A stretch of 64,000 nucleotides of DNA from DATBSL01 sp964561785 (GTDB lineage Bacteria; Acidobacteriota; Vicinamibacteria; Fen-336). The notes beneath the pieces were generated by a model that saw only the letters and a list, made by a program, of their open reading frames with translations, was not told the DNA's origin and did not search any database. Shown in pieces: positions 36,201-46,299 of the stretch (the stretch's first letter is position 1; each line of letters begins with the position of its first letter). Location of the stretch: contig CAZLRF010000002.1 in NCBI GenBank assembly GCA_964561785.1, forward strand, positions 1-64,000, in the 5' to 3' direction. Both the position numbers and the translations under genes were made by a program.

Positions 36201-36869
36201 ATGCCCCCCGAACCCGGCTGGCCGGCCCTCGACCTCTTCTTCGCATCGCACCCCTGGCACGGGGTCGCGATCGGCGCGGACGCCCCGGCCCGCGTCACGG
36301 TCTACGTCGAGATCGTCCCCTCGGACACCGTCAAGTACGAGCTCGACAAGGACTCGGGGCTCCTCAAGGTCGACCGCCCGCAGCTCTACTCGAACGTGTG
36401 CCCGGCCCCGTACGGCTTCGTCCCGCGCACGCTGTGCGGGGCGGAGGTCGCCCGCTTCGCCGAGGAGAAGCTCGGCCGGCAGGGCCTCGTGGGCGACGAC
36501 GACCCCCTCGACATCCTCGTCCTCACCGAGAAGGACTTCACCCACGGGAACATCCTCGTGCAGGCCCTCCCGATCGGCGGGCTCGGGATGCTGGACGGCC
36601 GCGAGGTGGACGACAAGATCGTCGCGGTCATGGTCAAGGACGCGGTCTACGGAGGGGTCGCGGACATCTCGCACCTCCCCGCCCTCCTCGTGGACCGTCT
36701 CAAGCACTACTTCCTGACCTACAAGCAGTCTCCGAGCGAGGCCCAGCCGGCCTGCGAGCTCACCCGTGTCTACGGGCGCGAGGAGGCGTTCGAGGTGATC
36801 CGCCGCAGCCAGGCCGACTACCTCGCCCGCTTCGGCGAGACCCTCGGCCCCATTCTCCCGAGAGGATAG
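36201..36869 (+). CDS. ppa: Inorganic pyrophosphatase, family I
   Basis: The product is 222 residues from ATG 36201. It hydrolyses PPi to phosphate in the cytoplasm. The metal-binding signature DDDPLDILVL is present, with EIVPSDTVKYELDKDSG (substrate-binding Lys) and YSNVCPAPYGFVPRT. It is longer than E. coli Ppa (176 residues); the extra residues are at the N-terminus and in the DISHLPALLVDRLKHYF stretch, as in the plant/bacterial subgroup. A -10-like TATAGT sits at 36185-36190. rfbB follows 1 base after the stop, an unusual pairing. Confidence 0.94.
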   Translation: MPPEPGWPALDLFFASHPWHGVAIGADAPARVTVYVEIVPSDTVKYELDKDSGLLKVDRPQLYSNVCPAPYGFVPRTLCGAEVARFAEEKLGRQGLVGDDDPLDILVLTEKDFTHGNILVQALPIGGLGMLDGREVDDKIVAVMVKDAVYGGVADISHLPALLVDRLKHYFLTYKQSPSEAQPACELTRVYGREEAFEVIRRSQADYLARFGETLGPILPRG

Positions 36870-36870
36870 C

Positions 36871-37941
<1,071 letters not shown>

Positions 37942-38037
37942 CGCGGGCGCGCCGTTCCTTCTCTCCCCCTCCAGAGAGGCTCGCGGACCCGCGGCGAGGT
38001 GCCGCCGGCCATCCGCCGCGGCCTCGGGGGGATGAAC

Positions 38038-38556
38038 ATGTTGCGCAGGCTCTTGGCCGTGGGTCTCCTGGCCGTGCTCGGGGCGTGCGGTGGTGGCGGC
38101 GACGGTGCCCCGCCACCGACGACGGTCGTCACGAAGGACGCCGCGATCACCGCGAACGGGGCCGGGGCGCTCGTGCTCCACCCCAGCCTCAACCCGACGT
38201 ACTTCTTCGCGCTCGAGACCCCGATCCGCATCCAGGAGACGGGCGGGGGCACGGCCGACTGGAACTTCGCCCGCTTCTCGATCCTCCGCGCGGGGCGCGA
38301 GGTCGAGCGCGGAGAGATCGGGTCCGACGTCATCCGCAACAACGGCTGGGGACGGATCGGGGCGAACAGCAACGCGGTCTACAACGTGATCTTCCGCTTC
38401 AACTCGAGCGACTTCGACACGATCAGCGTGACGCTGGGGTTCGCCGACGTCGCGACCGGCCGGCAGTTCCAGGCGGTGATCCCGGAGTCGTCCTTCTCGG
38501 GGGCCACCCTCTCGCTCACGCCGCTCAAGCGGCCGATCGACCCGAGGCCTCTGTAG
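38038..38556 (+). CDS. Predicted lipoprotein of unknown function
   Basis: The product is 172 residues. I chose ATG 38038 because a GGGGGG ribosome site lies 6 bases upstream; an ATG at 38032 is the alternative. The lipobox is AVLGAC followed by a Gly-rich linker. The mature protein is beta-rich (FFALETPIRIQETGGGTADW, FARFSILRAGREVER, VYNVIFRFNSSDFDTISVTL) and resembles a single beta-sandwich domain. No function can be assigned. Its position between rfbB and rfbC on the same strand may be coincidental. Confidence 0.7.
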   Translation: MLRRLLAVGLLAVLGACGGGGDGAPPPTTVVTKDAAITANGAGALVLHPSLNPTYFFALETPIRIQETGGGTADWNFARFSILRAGREVERGEIGSDVIRNNGWGRIGANSNAVYNVIFRFNSSDFDTISVTLGFADVATGRQFQAVIPESSFSGATLSLTPLKRPIDPRPL

Positions 38557-38569
38557 CGGGACGGCCCCG

Positions 38570-38607
38570 CCTCGGGCCGCGCCTGAGGTCGCCGGCGCGG
38601 CCCGAGG
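38570..38607. terminator. Perfect 13-bp GC-rich hairpin after the lipoprotein gene
   Basis: CCTCGGGCCGCGC (38570-38582) and GCGCGGCCCGAGG (38595-38607) pair perfectly around a 12-base loop, 14 bases past the stop codon. There is no T-tract. It separates the ppa-rfbB-lipoprotein unit from rfbC and may stall or stabilise the transcript. Confidence 0.45.
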
Positions 38608-38678
38608 GGACCTGCCGAGCCGGCGTTACCCTTCGGCCCGTTCCGGACGAGGTGGCGGCGGGATATCATCGGCCCCCG

Positions 38679-39230
38679 ATGAGGTTCCTCCCGACCGACC
38701 TGCCCGGCGTCATCCTCGTCGAGCCGGACGTCTTCAAGGACGACCGCGGCTTCTTCCTCGAGACCTACCACGAGAGCAAGTACGCGGAGGGCGGCATCCC
38801 CGGCCCCTTCGTCCAGGACAACCTCTCGTACTCGCGGCGCGGGACGCTGCGGGGGCTGCACGCGCAGCGGCAGCGGCCCCAGGGCAAGCTGGTGCGGGCG
38901 GTCGACGGGGAGATGTTCGACGTGGCGGTGGACATCCGCCGCGGCTCGCCGACCTTCGGGAAGTGGGTGGGCTTCACCCTCTCCGGGGAGAACTTCCGGC
39001 AGCTGTGGATCCCGCCCGGCTTCGCCCACGGCTTCTGCGTGACCAGCGAGCGCGTGCACGTCGAGTACAAGTGCACCGACTTCTACGACCGGGGAGACGA
39101 GATCGCCCTCGCCTGGAACGACCCGCAGATCGGCATCGCGTGGCCGATCGCGGACCCCACGCTGTCCGAGAAGGACGCGCGCGCCCCCCGGCTCGCGGAG
39201 ATCCTCGAGTCCCTGCCGGCCTTCGCGTAA
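38679..39230 (+). CDS. rfbC: dTDP-4-dehydrorhamnose 3,5-epimerase
   Basis: The product is 183 residues from ATG 38679. It catalyses the third step of dTDP-L-rhamnose synthesis in the cytoplasm. The cupin-fold markers DDRGFFLETYHESKY, the catalytic His61 in LRGLHAQRQRPQGKLVR and FVQDNLSYS are present, with IPPGFAHGFCVTSE and YKCTDFYDRGDE. Length matches the family (about 180). Upstream is a GC hairpin; a second nuo set follows after 170 bases. Confidence 0.95.
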   Translation: MRFLPTDLPGVILVEPDVFKDDRGFFLETYHESKYAEGGIPGPFVQDNLSYSRRGTLRGLHAQRQRPQGKLVRAVDGEMFDVAVDIRRGSPTFGKWVGFTLSGENFRQLWIPPGFAHGFCVTSERVHVEYKCTDFYDRGDEIALAWNDPQIGIAWPIADPTLSEKDARAPRLAEILESLPAFA

Positions 39231-39269
39231 CGCCCGCCTCGCGACGCGCCGCCTCCCTTTCGGGCCCGC

Positions 39270-39300
39270 TTGGAGGCCCCCCGGGGGGGTGGGTTATGAT
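39270..39300 (+). promoter_or_regulatory. Predicted promoter of the second nuo cluster
   Basis: TTGGAG (39270-39275) and TATGAT (39295-39300) are 19 bases apart, directly after a G-run; the -10 matches five of six consensus bases. The start would be near 39307, about 94 bases before nuoB. Confidence 0.4.
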
Positions 39301-39400
39301 TCCCTTCCGGGCGTCTTTCGCGTGGGCCCCGGCACGAGTACGCCCGGGTTCGAGAGGGCCCGGGGCCTCCCGTACAAGACCGGAAAGGGTGATTCCTGCC

Positions 39401-40090
39401 ATGGGTCTCATCGACCTCTTCAAGGGCAAGTTCGTGGACCCGACCTATCCGGGCGTCCACGCCGGGGGCGACATCATCACCACGACGCTCGACGCGGTGA
39501 TCAAGTGGGGCCGCAAGTCCTCGATCTGGCCGCTGCCCTTCGGCACCGCCTGCTGCGCGATCGAGTTCATGGCGGTCTCGTTCTCCCACTACGACATCGC
39601 CCGCTTCGGGGCGGAGGTGCTGCGCTTCTCCCCCCGGCAGTCGGACCTGCTCTTCGTGGCGGGCACGATCGTGGACAAGCAGGGACCGGTGTTGAAGACG
39701 ATCTACGACCAGATGCCGGAGCCCAAGTGGGTCGTCTCGATGGGGGTGTGCGCCTCGTCGGGCGGCTTCTACCGCTCGTACCACACGATGCAGGGGATCG
39801 ACGAGATCGTCCCCGTCGACGTCTACGTGCCCGGCTGCCCGCCGTCGCCCGAGGGCCTCCTCGCCGCCCTCATGAAGATCCAGGAGAAGATCCAGAAGGG
39901 CGAGCGGGCGAAGGAGCCCCAGGGCGCCCACCGCGTCGGCGTCCCGGGCGCCGGCGCCATCGACCGCCGCGAGCGCCGGCAGGCGTGGGAGAGAGACGAC
40001 GCCGCCCGCCGGGCCGAGGGCAAGCCCCCGCGGGGCCGGATCGAGTTCCGCGTCCTGCCGCAGGCCGCGGAGGAAGAGCACCATGGCTAG
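39401..40090 (+). CDS. nuoB: NADH-quinone oxidoreductase subunit B, copy 2 (C-terminally extended)
   Basis: The product is 229 residues from ATG 39401. All N2 ligands are intact: Cys51-Cys52 in GTACCAIEFM, Cys117 in SMGVCASSGG and Cys146 in VPGCPPSPEGL. The C-terminus carries a charged extension of about 50 residues (RRERRQAWERDDAARRAEGK) absent from copy 1. It overlaps the following nuoCD by 8 bases. It opens a four-gene set that encodes only peripheral-arm subunits. Confidence 0.95.
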   Translation: MGLIDLFKGKFVDPTYPGVHAGGDIITTTLDAVIKWGRKSSIWPLPFGTACCAIEFMAVSFSHYDIARFGAEVLRFSPRQSDLLFVAGTIVDKQGPVLKTIYDQMPEPKWVVSMGVCASSGGFYRSYHTMQGIDEIVPVDVYVPGCPPSPEGLLAALMKIQEKIQKGERAKEPQGAHRVGVPGAGAIDRRERRQAWERDDAARRAEGKPPRGRIEFRVLPQAAEEEHHG

Positions 40091-41792
40091 CACCGCCACC
40101 CCCGCCCCCCCCGAGGTCCTCGCCAAGCCCGCGGCGCGGGTCCTGACCGAGGCCCTCGGCGACCGCGTCCTCTCGATCACGGACTTCCGCGGCGACCTGG
40201 CGATCACGGTGGAGAGGAGCGCGTGGCTCGAGGCTGCCCGCCTCCTGAAGACCCACCCCGATCTGGACTACAAGCTCTTCCTCGACCTGTGCGGGGTCGA
40301 CTACCTCGACCGGGACGACCGCGAGGAGCGGTTCGAGGTGGCGCTGCACGTGTACTCGGTGTCCGGGAAGCACCACGTGCGCCTCAAGGTGCCGGTGCCG
40401 GAGGCCGACGCGAAGCTGCCCACCCTCACCACCGTGTACAAGGGCGCGAGCTGGTTCGAGCGCGAGGCGTGGGACCTCTACGGGATCGTCTTCGAGGGCC
40501 ACCCGAACCTCTCCCGCATCCTGACCCACGAGGCGTTCGTCGGCCACCCGATGCGCAAGGACTACCCGACGGCGAAGCGGCACGTCCTCAAGTCGCCGAA
40601 GGAGCTCCTCCTCCGGGTGCCGCCGGGGTCGGAGAACCTCCTCATCAACATCGGCCCCTCCCACCCGTCCATGCACGGCGCCTTCCGCGTGCAGGCGCTG
40701 CTCGACGGGGAGACGATCGTCGACGCCGAGGCCGAGATCGGCTACATGCACCGCAACTTCGAGAAGATGGCGGAGGAGCGGACGTACTGGCAGATCATCC
40801 CCTACACCGACCGCCTCAACTACTGCTCGTCGTTCATGAACGGGCACGGCTGGGCGCTCGCGGTCGAGAAGCTGCTCGGTGTGCCGGCGCCGCCGCGGGC
40901 GGAGGCCGTCCGGGTGATCCTCTCCGAGCTGTCGAGGATGATGGACCACATCATCTGCATCGGCGCGAACGTGGTCGACCTCGGCGCGATCACGCCGTTC
41001 TTCGTGATGTTCCGCGCCCGGGAGGACATCTACGACGTCCTCGACGCCTGCTGCGGTGCGCGGCTCACCGTGTCCTACGTGCGGATCGGCGGCCTCGCCC
41101 AGGACGTGCCGGAGAACTTCGAGGCCCTCGTGCGCAAGGCCATGGCCTCCGTCCGCGAGGTCCTGCGCCAGGGCGACACCCTGCTCACCAAGAACATCGT
41201 CTTCCAGAAGCGCTTCCGGGACGTCGGCGTCATGTCGAGGGAGGACGCGCTCGACTGGGGCTGGGCGGGGCCGTGCCTGCGCGGCTCCGGCGTCGCCTAC
41301 GACGTGCGCAAGGACCACCCCTACTCCGGCTACGAGCAGTACGACTTCGACGTGCCGGTGGGCACGGTCGGGGACTGCTTCGACCGCTACCTCGTCCGCA
41401 TGGAGGAGATCCGGCAGAGCCTGCGGATCGTGGAGCAGGCCCTCGCGAGGCTGCCCGGGGGCCCGGTCATCACCGACGACCGCAAGGTGGCGCTGCCGCC
41501 GAAGTCCGAGGTGTACTCGAACATCGAGTCCCTCATGAACCACTTCAAGCTCGTCTACGACGGGATCCTGCCCCCGCCGGGCGAGGTGTACGGCTACACC
41601 GAGGCCGCGAACGGGGAGCTCGGCTTCTACGTCGTGAGCGACGGGAAGAAGCACCCCTGGCGGGTGAAGGTGCGCCCGCCGTGCTTCGCCATCTACCAGG
41701 CCTTCACCGAGATGATCAAGGGCGGCATGATCGCCGACGCCATCGCCATCATCGGCGGGCTGAACGTCATCGCCGGGGAGCTCGACAGGTAA
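40083..41792 (+). CDS. nuoCD: NADH-quinone oxidoreductase fused subunits C and D
   Basis: The product is 569 residues from ATG 40083. The NuoC part (about 1-170) has SWFEREAWDLYGIVFEGHPN and HPMRKDYP; the NuoD part (about 180-569) has LINIGPSHPSMHGAFRVQAL with the quinone-site His, IGYMHRNFEK and YTDRLNYCSSFMNG, and ends IAGELDR. NuoCD fusion is known from E. coli and others. The same window also encodes separate NuoC and NuoD, so the two clusters come from different complex I lineages. It overlaps nuoB by 8 bases; nuoG follows after 5. Confidence 0.95.
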   Translation: MASTATPAPPEVLAKPAARVLTEALGDRVLSITDFRGDLAITVERSAWLEAARLLKTHPDLDYKLFLDLCGVDYLDRDDREERFEVALHVYSVSGKHHVRLKVPVPEADAKLPTLTTVYKGASWFEREAWDLYGIVFEGHPNLSRILTHEAFVGHPMRKDYPTAKRHVLKSPKELLLRVPPGSENLLINIGPSHPSMHGAFRVQALLDGETIVDAEAEIGYMHRNFEKMAEERTYWQIIPYTDRLNYCSSFMNGHGWALAVEKLLGVPAPPRAEAVRVILSELSRMMDHIICIGANVVDLGAITPFFVMFRAREDIYDVLDACCGARLTVSYVRIGGLAQDVPENFEALVRKAMASVREVLRQGDTLLTKNIVFQKRFRDVGVMSREDALDWGWAGPCLRGSGVAYDVRKDHPYSGYEQYDFDVPVGTVGDCFDRYLVRMEEIRQSLRIVEQALARLPGGPVITDDRKVALPPKSEVYSNIESLMNHFKLVYDGILPPPGEVYGYTEAANGELGFYVVSDGKKHPWRVKVRPPCFAIYQAFTEMIKGGMIADAIAIIGGLNVIAGELDR

Positions 41793-41797
41793 GCGCC

Positions 41798-43387
41798 ATG
41801 CCCAAGTGCACCATCGACGGCAAGGAGATCGAGGTCCCGGCGGGGACGACCGTCATCCAGGCCGCGGAGCAGATCGGGATCCGCATCCCGCGCTTCTGCT
41901 GGCACCCGGACCTGCCGGTGGACGGCAACTGCCGCATGTGCCAGGTCGAGGTCGAGAAGATGCCCAAGCTCCAGATCGCCTGCAACACGCAGGTGAGCGA
42001 GGGCATGGTCGTCCACACGAGCTCGGAGAAGGCGAAGGAGGCCCAGCGGGCCACCCTCGAGTTCCTGCTCATCAACCACCCGATCGACTGCCCGGTGTGC
42101 GACCAGGCCGGCGAGTGCTACCTCCAGGACCAGTACATGGACCACGGCCTCTACGGCTCCAAGGTGGAGCTCGAGGACAAGGTCCGCAAGCGCAAGGTGG
42201 TCGACCTCGGGCCGATCCTGCTCGACGCCGAGCGGTGCGTGCTGTGCTCGCGCTGCATCCGCTTCGAGCGGGAGGTGACGGGGACGAACCTGTTCGAGTT
42301 CGTGAACCGGGGCGACCACACCCAGATCGCGACCTTCGAGAACCGCCCGATCACCCACGAGTACGCGGGCAACCTCGCCGACGTCTGCCCGGTGGGGGCG
42401 CTCCTCAGTCGCGACTTCCGCTTCAAGATGCGGGTCTGGTTCCTGAAGGAGCACGAGTCGGTGTGCCCCGGCTGCTCGACCGGCTGCAACGTGTTCGTGG
42501 ACGAGCGGGACGGCGAGGTCCAGCGCCTGCGCCCGCGGCGCAACGCGGACGTCAACCGGTCCTGGCTGTGCGACCCCGGCCGCGCGCTCTACAAGCAGAT
42601 CGCGGTGACCGAGCGCGTGAGCGGCGCGCGCGTGCGGTCCGGGTCGTGGGAGGGCACGAGCGTCGCCGCCGCCCTCGACCGCCTGGCCGCCGCCCTGAAG
42701 GAGGCCGGCCCCGCGTCGGCGTTGCTCGCCTCCCCCCAGGGGACCAACGAGGACGTGTTCGCCTTCAAGGCGCTCGCCGAGGCCGTCGGGGGCAAGCTCG
42801 ACTTCCGGGTGGGCGACCCCCAGAAGAAGGTCCACGAGCGGATCGACAACGTCCTGCAGCGGGCCGACCGCAACCCGAACACCCAGGGCTGCCTCGACCA
42901 GGGCGTGGGCCGCGACGGCGTCGACGCGATCCTCGCCGCCTGCCGCGCCGGGTCCGTCAAGGCCCTCGTCCTGCAGGGGCCGGAGATCCTGCGCGTGAGC
43001 GAGGCGGTGGACGCGATCGCGAAGGTGCCGTTCGTCGCGGTCATGGCCACCCACGAGGGGCCCGAGCTCGACCGGGCAACGGTCGTCCTGCCGGCCGCGA
43101 TGTGGGCGGAGGCGGAGGGCACGTTCACGAACTACCAGAGGCGGGTCCAGCGGCTGCGGGCCGCCGTCCCCGCCCCGGGCGACGCGATCCCGCGCTGGGA
43201 GCTGGCGGCGGGCGTCCTCGAGCGGCTCGGCCGGCCGCTCGGCGCCGCGACCGCCCGCGAGGTCTTCGCCCTCCTGGCGGGTACGACGCCCGACTACGCA
43301 GGGCTCGACTACCGCGCGATCGGCCCCCTCGGCAAGGCCCTTCCGCTCGCCCCGGACCCGGCGCCCGCGCAGGAGGCCCGCGCCTAG
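41798..43387 (+). CDS. nuoG: NADH-quinone oxidoreductase subunit G (short form)
   Basis: The product is 529 residues from ATG 41798. Iron-sulfur ligands are all visible: [2Fe-2S] Cys34, 45, 48 and 62; N5 His94, Cys98, 101 and 107; N4 Cys147, 150, 153 and 197; and an N7-type set Cys223, 226, 230 and 258. The molybdopterin-oxidoreductase-like domain follows but is shortened (whole protein 529 residues against about 680-910 in many NuoG), with LVLQGPEIL and ATVVLPAAMWAEAEGTFTNY retained. NuoE and NuoF, which feed electrons into NuoG, are not in this cluster or the window. Confidence 0.93.
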   Translation: MPKCTIDGKEIEVPAGTTVIQAAEQIGIRIPRFCWHPDLPVDGNCRMCQVEVEKMPKLQIACNTQVSEGMVVHTSSEKAKEAQRATLEFLLINHPIDCPVCDQAGECYLQDQYMDHGLYGSKVELEDKVRKRKVVDLGPILLDAERCVLCSRCIRFEREVTGTNLFEFVNRGDHTQIATFENRPITHEYAGNLADVCPVGALLSRDFRFKMRVWFLKEHESVCPGCSTGCNVFVDERDGEVQRLRPRRNADVNRSWLCDPGRALYKQIAVTERVSGARVRSGSWEGTSVAAALDRLAAALKEAGPASALLASPQGTNEDVFAFKALAEAVGGKLDFRVGDPQKKVHERIDNVLQRADRNPNTQGCLDQGVGRDGVDAILAACRAGSVKALVLQGPEILRVSEAVDAIAKVPFVAVMATHEGPELDRATVVLPAAMWAEAEGTFTNYQRRVQRLRAAVPAPGDAIPRWELAAGVLERLGRPLGAATAREVFALLAGTTPDYAGLDYRAIGPLGKALPLAPDPAPAQEARA

Positions 43388-43404
43388 GCGCGGAGGAAGG
43401 CACC

Positions 43405-43995
43405 ATGGCGGCCAGCGTCGTCACCGTCGACCGCAACCAGAAGGCGGGGGTCACCCCCATCCTGAGGGGATTCGGCGTCACCTTGAAGGTCTTCTTCGAC
43501 AGCCTCTTCCGCCGCAGGACCTCGACGATCGAGTTCCCGGAGAAGAAGCGCAACGTCTCCACCCGCTACCGCGGCATCCACGTCCTCACCGAGCGCGAGG
43601 ACGGAACCCCGAAGTGCGTGGCCTGCTACATGTGCGCGACCGTCTGCCCGGCCGAGTGCATCTACATCGAGGCGGGGGAGCGGCCGGAGAAGACGATCGA
43701 GAAGTACCCGACCCGCTTCGAGATCGACCTCCTCCGCTGCGTCTACTGCGGCTTCTGCGTGGACGCGTGCCCGGAGGAGGCGATCATCATGAGCCGCGAG
43801 AACGACCTCGTGGGCACGACCCGCGCGGAGCTGATCATCGACCGCGACCGCCTGATGGCCCGCAACAAGCTCGTCGAGCACGGGCCCGGCTACCGCCCGG
43901 TGGACCACGACGTGCGCCGCCCCGTCCGCATCGCCGCCCTCGAGCGCCTCAAGGCCGAGCACGGCATCGTGCCCGGCATGCCGCAGAAGAGGTAG
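43405..43995 (+). CDS. nuoI: NADH-quinone oxidoreductase subunit I, copy 2
   Basis: The product is 196 residues from ATG 43405, with GGAGGAAGG upstream. Ferredoxin motifs are Cys71, 74, 77, 81 (CVACYMCATVCP) and Cys112, 115, 118, 122 (CVYCGFCVDACPEEA). It has the standard N-terminal amphipathic stretch (ILRGFGVTLKVFFDSLF) and TIEFPEKKRNVSTRYRG. It is closer to classical NuoI than copy 1, which has an insertion between motifs and an Ala/Pro tail. It ends the second nuo cluster in this window; no membrane-arm gene follows. Confidence 0.95.
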   Translation: MAASVVTVDRNQKAGVTPILRGFGVTLKVFFDSLFRRRTSTIEFPEKKRNVSTRYRGIHVLTEREDGTPKCVACYMCATVCPAECIYIEAGERPEKTIEKYPTRFEIDLLRCVYCGFCVDACPEEAIIMSRENDLVGTTRAELIIDRDRLMARNKLVEHGPGYRPVDHDVRRPVRIAALERLKAEHGIVPGMPQKR

Positions 43996-44397
43996 CGGGA
44001 CCTACGGCTCCGGCCGTGCCACCAGCACGAGAGCGAACGTGTGCCCCGCGAGGCCGGGCCACGCACGAGCAGCGTCCGGGAGGCGTTCGGGACGCGCGCT
44101 CGAGGCGCCGCTGCTCGGCGGCCGCCGGCGTCGTGCACGAACACGACACCCCCCCCGGGACCGTGGCCGGCAACGACAGGCCGATGGTCGTGAGCAGCAT
44201 GCAGGTCTTCATCGATCCCGGGGCGGGCCTCGGACCGGACGGCCCGCCTCACCCAGCGACAACGACGAGGAGCGGCGAAGCTCTCAGCCTTCGCCGCCTC
44301 GCTCGCCGCGACCCCCTCCCGGACGAGGTTTGCGCCCGCCATCGACACGCGCTCGCTCGCCCCTCCGCCGCGGCTCCGGCGGCGTTCGTCGTCCCGC
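43996..44397. other. Intergenic region with possible decayed minus-strand coding sequence
   Basis: No intact gene is supported over these 402 bases between convergent nuoI and GH9 genes. On the minus strand three frames share coding-like segments: a signal-like MLLTTIGLSLPATVPG (from about 44212), then across an 8-C homopolymer (about 44149-44156) a different frame, and finally LAGHTFALVLVARPEP ending at a TAG near 44000. Shifts near the homopolymer suggest a decayed small secreted protein gene, but this is weak evidence. Confidence 0.25.
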
Positions 44398-46299
44398 TCA
44401 GAGCCAGAGCGCCGCTTCGACCAGGTACCCGTGCGGGATGTCCCAGATCTCCTGGCTGCTCCACTCGATGAGGGGCGACGTCTCGAGGTACGGTGTGTCG
44501 TCCGGGCGCCCGATGTGCCCCACGCAGAAGGCGTCTGGGAGCTGCGTCACGTACGCCGAGAACGGCGTGGGGTGGCGGTAGCCGATGCCGGTGTGGAGCG
44601 AGAGGCCCTCGAGGTTGTGGCCGAGCGCCCAGTGGATCATCCGCTCGGCCGCGGCCTGCCAGTCGGGACGTCCCAGCACGGCGCCGGCCCGGGCGCACAG
44701 GGCGGCCTGGTGCATGACGACGCCGCCCGTGCCGTGGACGATCTGCTGCGGGGAGAACGGATGGATGAACGTGCGCACGCCCCGCCCGCGCCCCGCGTCC
44801 CGGAAGCGCTGGACGTCGGGCTGGGGCGGCTGCAGGTACACCCCGTAGGGTCCCACCCCGAACGGGTTGCTCGCCGCGTCCGCGAGGAGGTAGCCGTCGA
44901 CGTAGCGCGTCACCGCGTCGCGGGCTCGTGCCCGGAGCGCGTCCTGGCCCGGCAGGCCCGACTCGACGAGCCGCAGGAGCGCGAACGCGGGCTCGCACGA
45001 GACGGCGATGGACCGGAACGCGTCCGCGTTCCCCTGCTCCAGGAAGTACCCCTGGAGCCCGGGCCCGCCCGGGTCCTGACGCGCCAGGAGCTCCTCGGCG
45101 AGCGCCGCGATCGCCTCGGGAGAGGCGCCGCGCAGGCCCGCCGCGTGCGCCTCGACGGCCGCCCACAGCTCCTCGGCCACGAAGAGCGTCCGCCGGTCGG
45201 CGGCGTGGCGCCGGCCGTACTCCCACGCCCGAGCGGCGAGGGCGAGGCAGCGCTCCTTCTCGTCGGGGTCGAGGAGCCCCGCCACCTGGCACTGGGTCCG
45301 CACGAACATGAACTGCACGGCCGGGTTGTAGGTCGTGCGGACCTTCCGCTCGTCCCCGGTGCCCGGACGGTTGTCGGTGTAGACCCCGCCCGCGTTGTCG
45401 GCGTTGCAGCCCGGGTGGTTCTCGTACCACCAGTCCTTCGCCATGTCGAGGCCGGCCTTGAAGGTCCCGCCCGCGACGTCCTCCCACATCTGGCCGTCGG
45501 GAGCCATCATGGAGTGGAAGAAGCGGTTCCCCCAGCGGACCTCGTCGACCGCGGCCGCTCGCAGCCCCGGGTGGCCTCGTCGCGCGATGGCGGCGAGCGC
45601 CGGGAGGTTCGGCTGGGTCAGGAACAGCCACTTGCGCAGGTCGCCCGCGTCGTACCACCCGCCCGCCGCCGCGATCTGCTCGCCCGTCGTGTCGAGGACG
45701 CCGTCGTCGAGGTGCTCCGCCCTGCGGATGCCCGGGATCTCGTGACCGGAGCGCTGGCAGTGGAGGTAGTTGAGGAAGGCGCGCTGCACCCGGTCGTAGA
45801 GCGAGGGCTTGATGGCGATCGGGTACGTCGAGGCGTAGTCGGTCTCGACCTGCCAGTTGCCCTCGCGGTCGAAGGCGCTCGCGTCGCCCTGCCAGACGAC
45901 GCCCCAGCGGGTCTCCCGCCGGACGAGCTCGCCCCGGAACGCGACCCGGCCCTCCTCGGGGACGAGCGCGCCGCGGTCGAGGTCGAACGGCCAGCGGAAG
46001 TACCGCCCGTCCCAGGCCGGAGGCGGGGAGTGGCGTCGCGGCAGCCGGTCGAACAGGGCCCGCAGGTAGAACGGCACGCGCTCGGGCAACCCGCTCGCGC
46101 TCGACGGATCGACGACGAGCGTCAGCGGCTTTGGCGAGGCGGGACGGTAGCCGAGCTGGCAGTGGGCGAGGTGGGCGGGCCGCGGGACGGACGGTGGGCC
46201 GCCCCCGGCCGGCCCGTTCGGCGAGGCCGCTCGGGCCGCCCCGAGAGGCGCCGACGCCGCGGCGCCGGCCAGTGATCCCAGGACGTGTCGTCGGTTCAT
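44398..46299 (-). CDS. GH9-family cellulase/beta-glucanase-like enzyme, Tat-type signal
   Basis: The product is 633 residues from ATG 46299. The N-terminus MNRRHVLGSLAGAAASAPLG carries a twin-arginine-like signal. An Ig-like N-terminal segment (HLAHCQLGYRPASPKPLTL) is followed by the (alpha/alpha)6 GH9 barrel: GGWYDAGDLRKWLFL supplies the catalytic base Asp pair, MKSMMAPDG-like HSMMAPDGQMWEDVAGG follows, then LGHNLEGLSLHTGIGYRHP in the conserved LGxN region and the C-terminal IEWSSQEIWDIPHGYLVEAA near the expected acid Glu. The glycine- and histidine-containing segments diverge from typical cellulases, so substrate is uncertain. Its start overlaps a possible small ORF; no good ribosome site precedes it. 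Confidence 0.85.
   Translation of the reverse strand: MNRRHVLGSLAGAAASAPLGAARAASPNGPAGGGPPSVPRPAHLAHCQLGYRPASPKPLTLVVDPSSASGLPERVPFYLRALFDRLPRRHSPPPAWDGRYFRWPFDLDRGALVPEEGRVAFRGELVRRETRWGVVWQGDASAFDREGNWQVETDYASTYPIAIKPSLYDRVQRAFLNYLHCQRSGHEIPGIRRAEHLDDGVLDTTGEQIAAAGGWYDAGDLRKWLFLTQPNLPALAAIARRGHPGLRAAAVDEVRWGNRFFHSMMAPDGQMWEDVAGGTFKAGLDMAKDWWYENHPGCNADNAGGVYTDNRPGTGDERKVRTTYNPAVQFMFVRTQCQVAGLLDPDEKERCLALAARAWEYGRRHAADRRTLFVAEELWAAVEAHAAGLRGASPEAIAALAEELLARQDPGGPGLQGYFLEQGNADAFRSIAVSCEPAFALLRLVESGLPGQDALRARARDAVTRYVDGYLLADAASNPFGVGPYGVYLQPPQPDVQRFRDAGRGRGVRTFIHPFSPQQIVHGTGGVVMHQAALCARAGAVLGRPDWQAAAERMIHWALGHNLEGLSLHTGIGYRHPTPFSAYVTQLPDAFCVGHIGRPDDTPYLETSPLIEWSSQEIWDIPHGYLVEAALWL

Noticed and set aside
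43890..44348. Minus-strand ORF of 152 codons covering the gap after nuoI
   Set aside because: It overlaps the nuoI 3' end antisense, and its composition is that of a shadow frame; only a mixture of frames gives coding-like segments, so it is noted as possible decay only.
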